This document shows positions 5,772-5,774 of a stretch of 5,774 nt of DNA, in pieces (the stretch's first letter is position 1; each line of letters begins with the position of its first letter). A model generated the notes under the pieces. That model saw only the letters and a list, made by a program, of their open reading frames with translations, did not search any database and was not told the DNA's origin. Source of the DNA: Deltaproteobacteria bacterium (GTDB taxonomy: Bacteria > Desulfobacterota > Desulfarculia > Adiutricales > Adiutricaceae); the NCBI GenBank assembly GCA_031269135.1, contig JAISZP010000046.1, positions 1 to 5,774 on the forward strand, given 5' to 3'. The translations under genes and the position numbers were made by a program.

Positions 5772-5774
5772 GCT

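Overview
The window looks like a chromosomal segment of an anaerobic or facultatively anaerobic bacterium that uses corrinoid-dependent methyl transfer. The taxon cannot be fixed from sequence alone. The combination of a uroporphyrinogen-decarboxylase (URO-D)-type methyltransferase fused to a corrinoid domain, a LarA-like protein and a glycerate kinase would fit a Desulfobacterota- or Clostridia-type anaerobe, but that is inference. All genes lie on the + strand. Coding DNA is moderately GC-rich with even codon use, while the first two spacers are much richer in A+T.

Layout: (1) 1-129 is the last 42 codons of a URO-D-family protein. (2) 130-491 is a spacer made largely of two degenerate tandem arrays, a 15/16-bp unit and then an 18-bp unit that runs up to the ribosome binding site of the next gene. 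(3) 492-1790 is a DUF2088/LarA-like protein that keeps the His and Lys positions expected to hold a nickel-pincer cofactor. (4) 1791-2097 is an A-rich spacer with a 15-bp array and a 9-bp array. (5) 2098-4050 is a 650-residue fusion of a URO-D-type methyltransferase domain to a complete corrinoid-binding module, the same domain order as CmuA of chloromethane utilisers. (6) 4094-5269 is a glycerate 2-kinase of the GarK/GlxK family, 43 bases downstream and probably cotranscribed with the fusion gene. (7) 5270-5774 has no gene that I can support. It carries 9-bp, about 11-bp and 7-bp tandem repeats, then an AT-rich end with two inverted repeats.

Working together (inference): the fusion enzyme could take a methyl group from a methylated substrate onto its own corrinoid. 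The LarA-like protein could racemise or epimerise a 2-hydroxyacid, and the kinase would phosphorylate D-glycerate into lower glycolysis. A pathway for an O-methylated or otherwise derivatised glycerate or hydroxyacid would unite the three, but no substrate is proven. The methyl acceptor enzyme, the corrinoid reductive activator and the LarB/LarC/LarE cofactor genes are not in the window.

The most unusual non-coding feature is that all three long spacers are built from short degenerate tandem repeats of different sequence and period.
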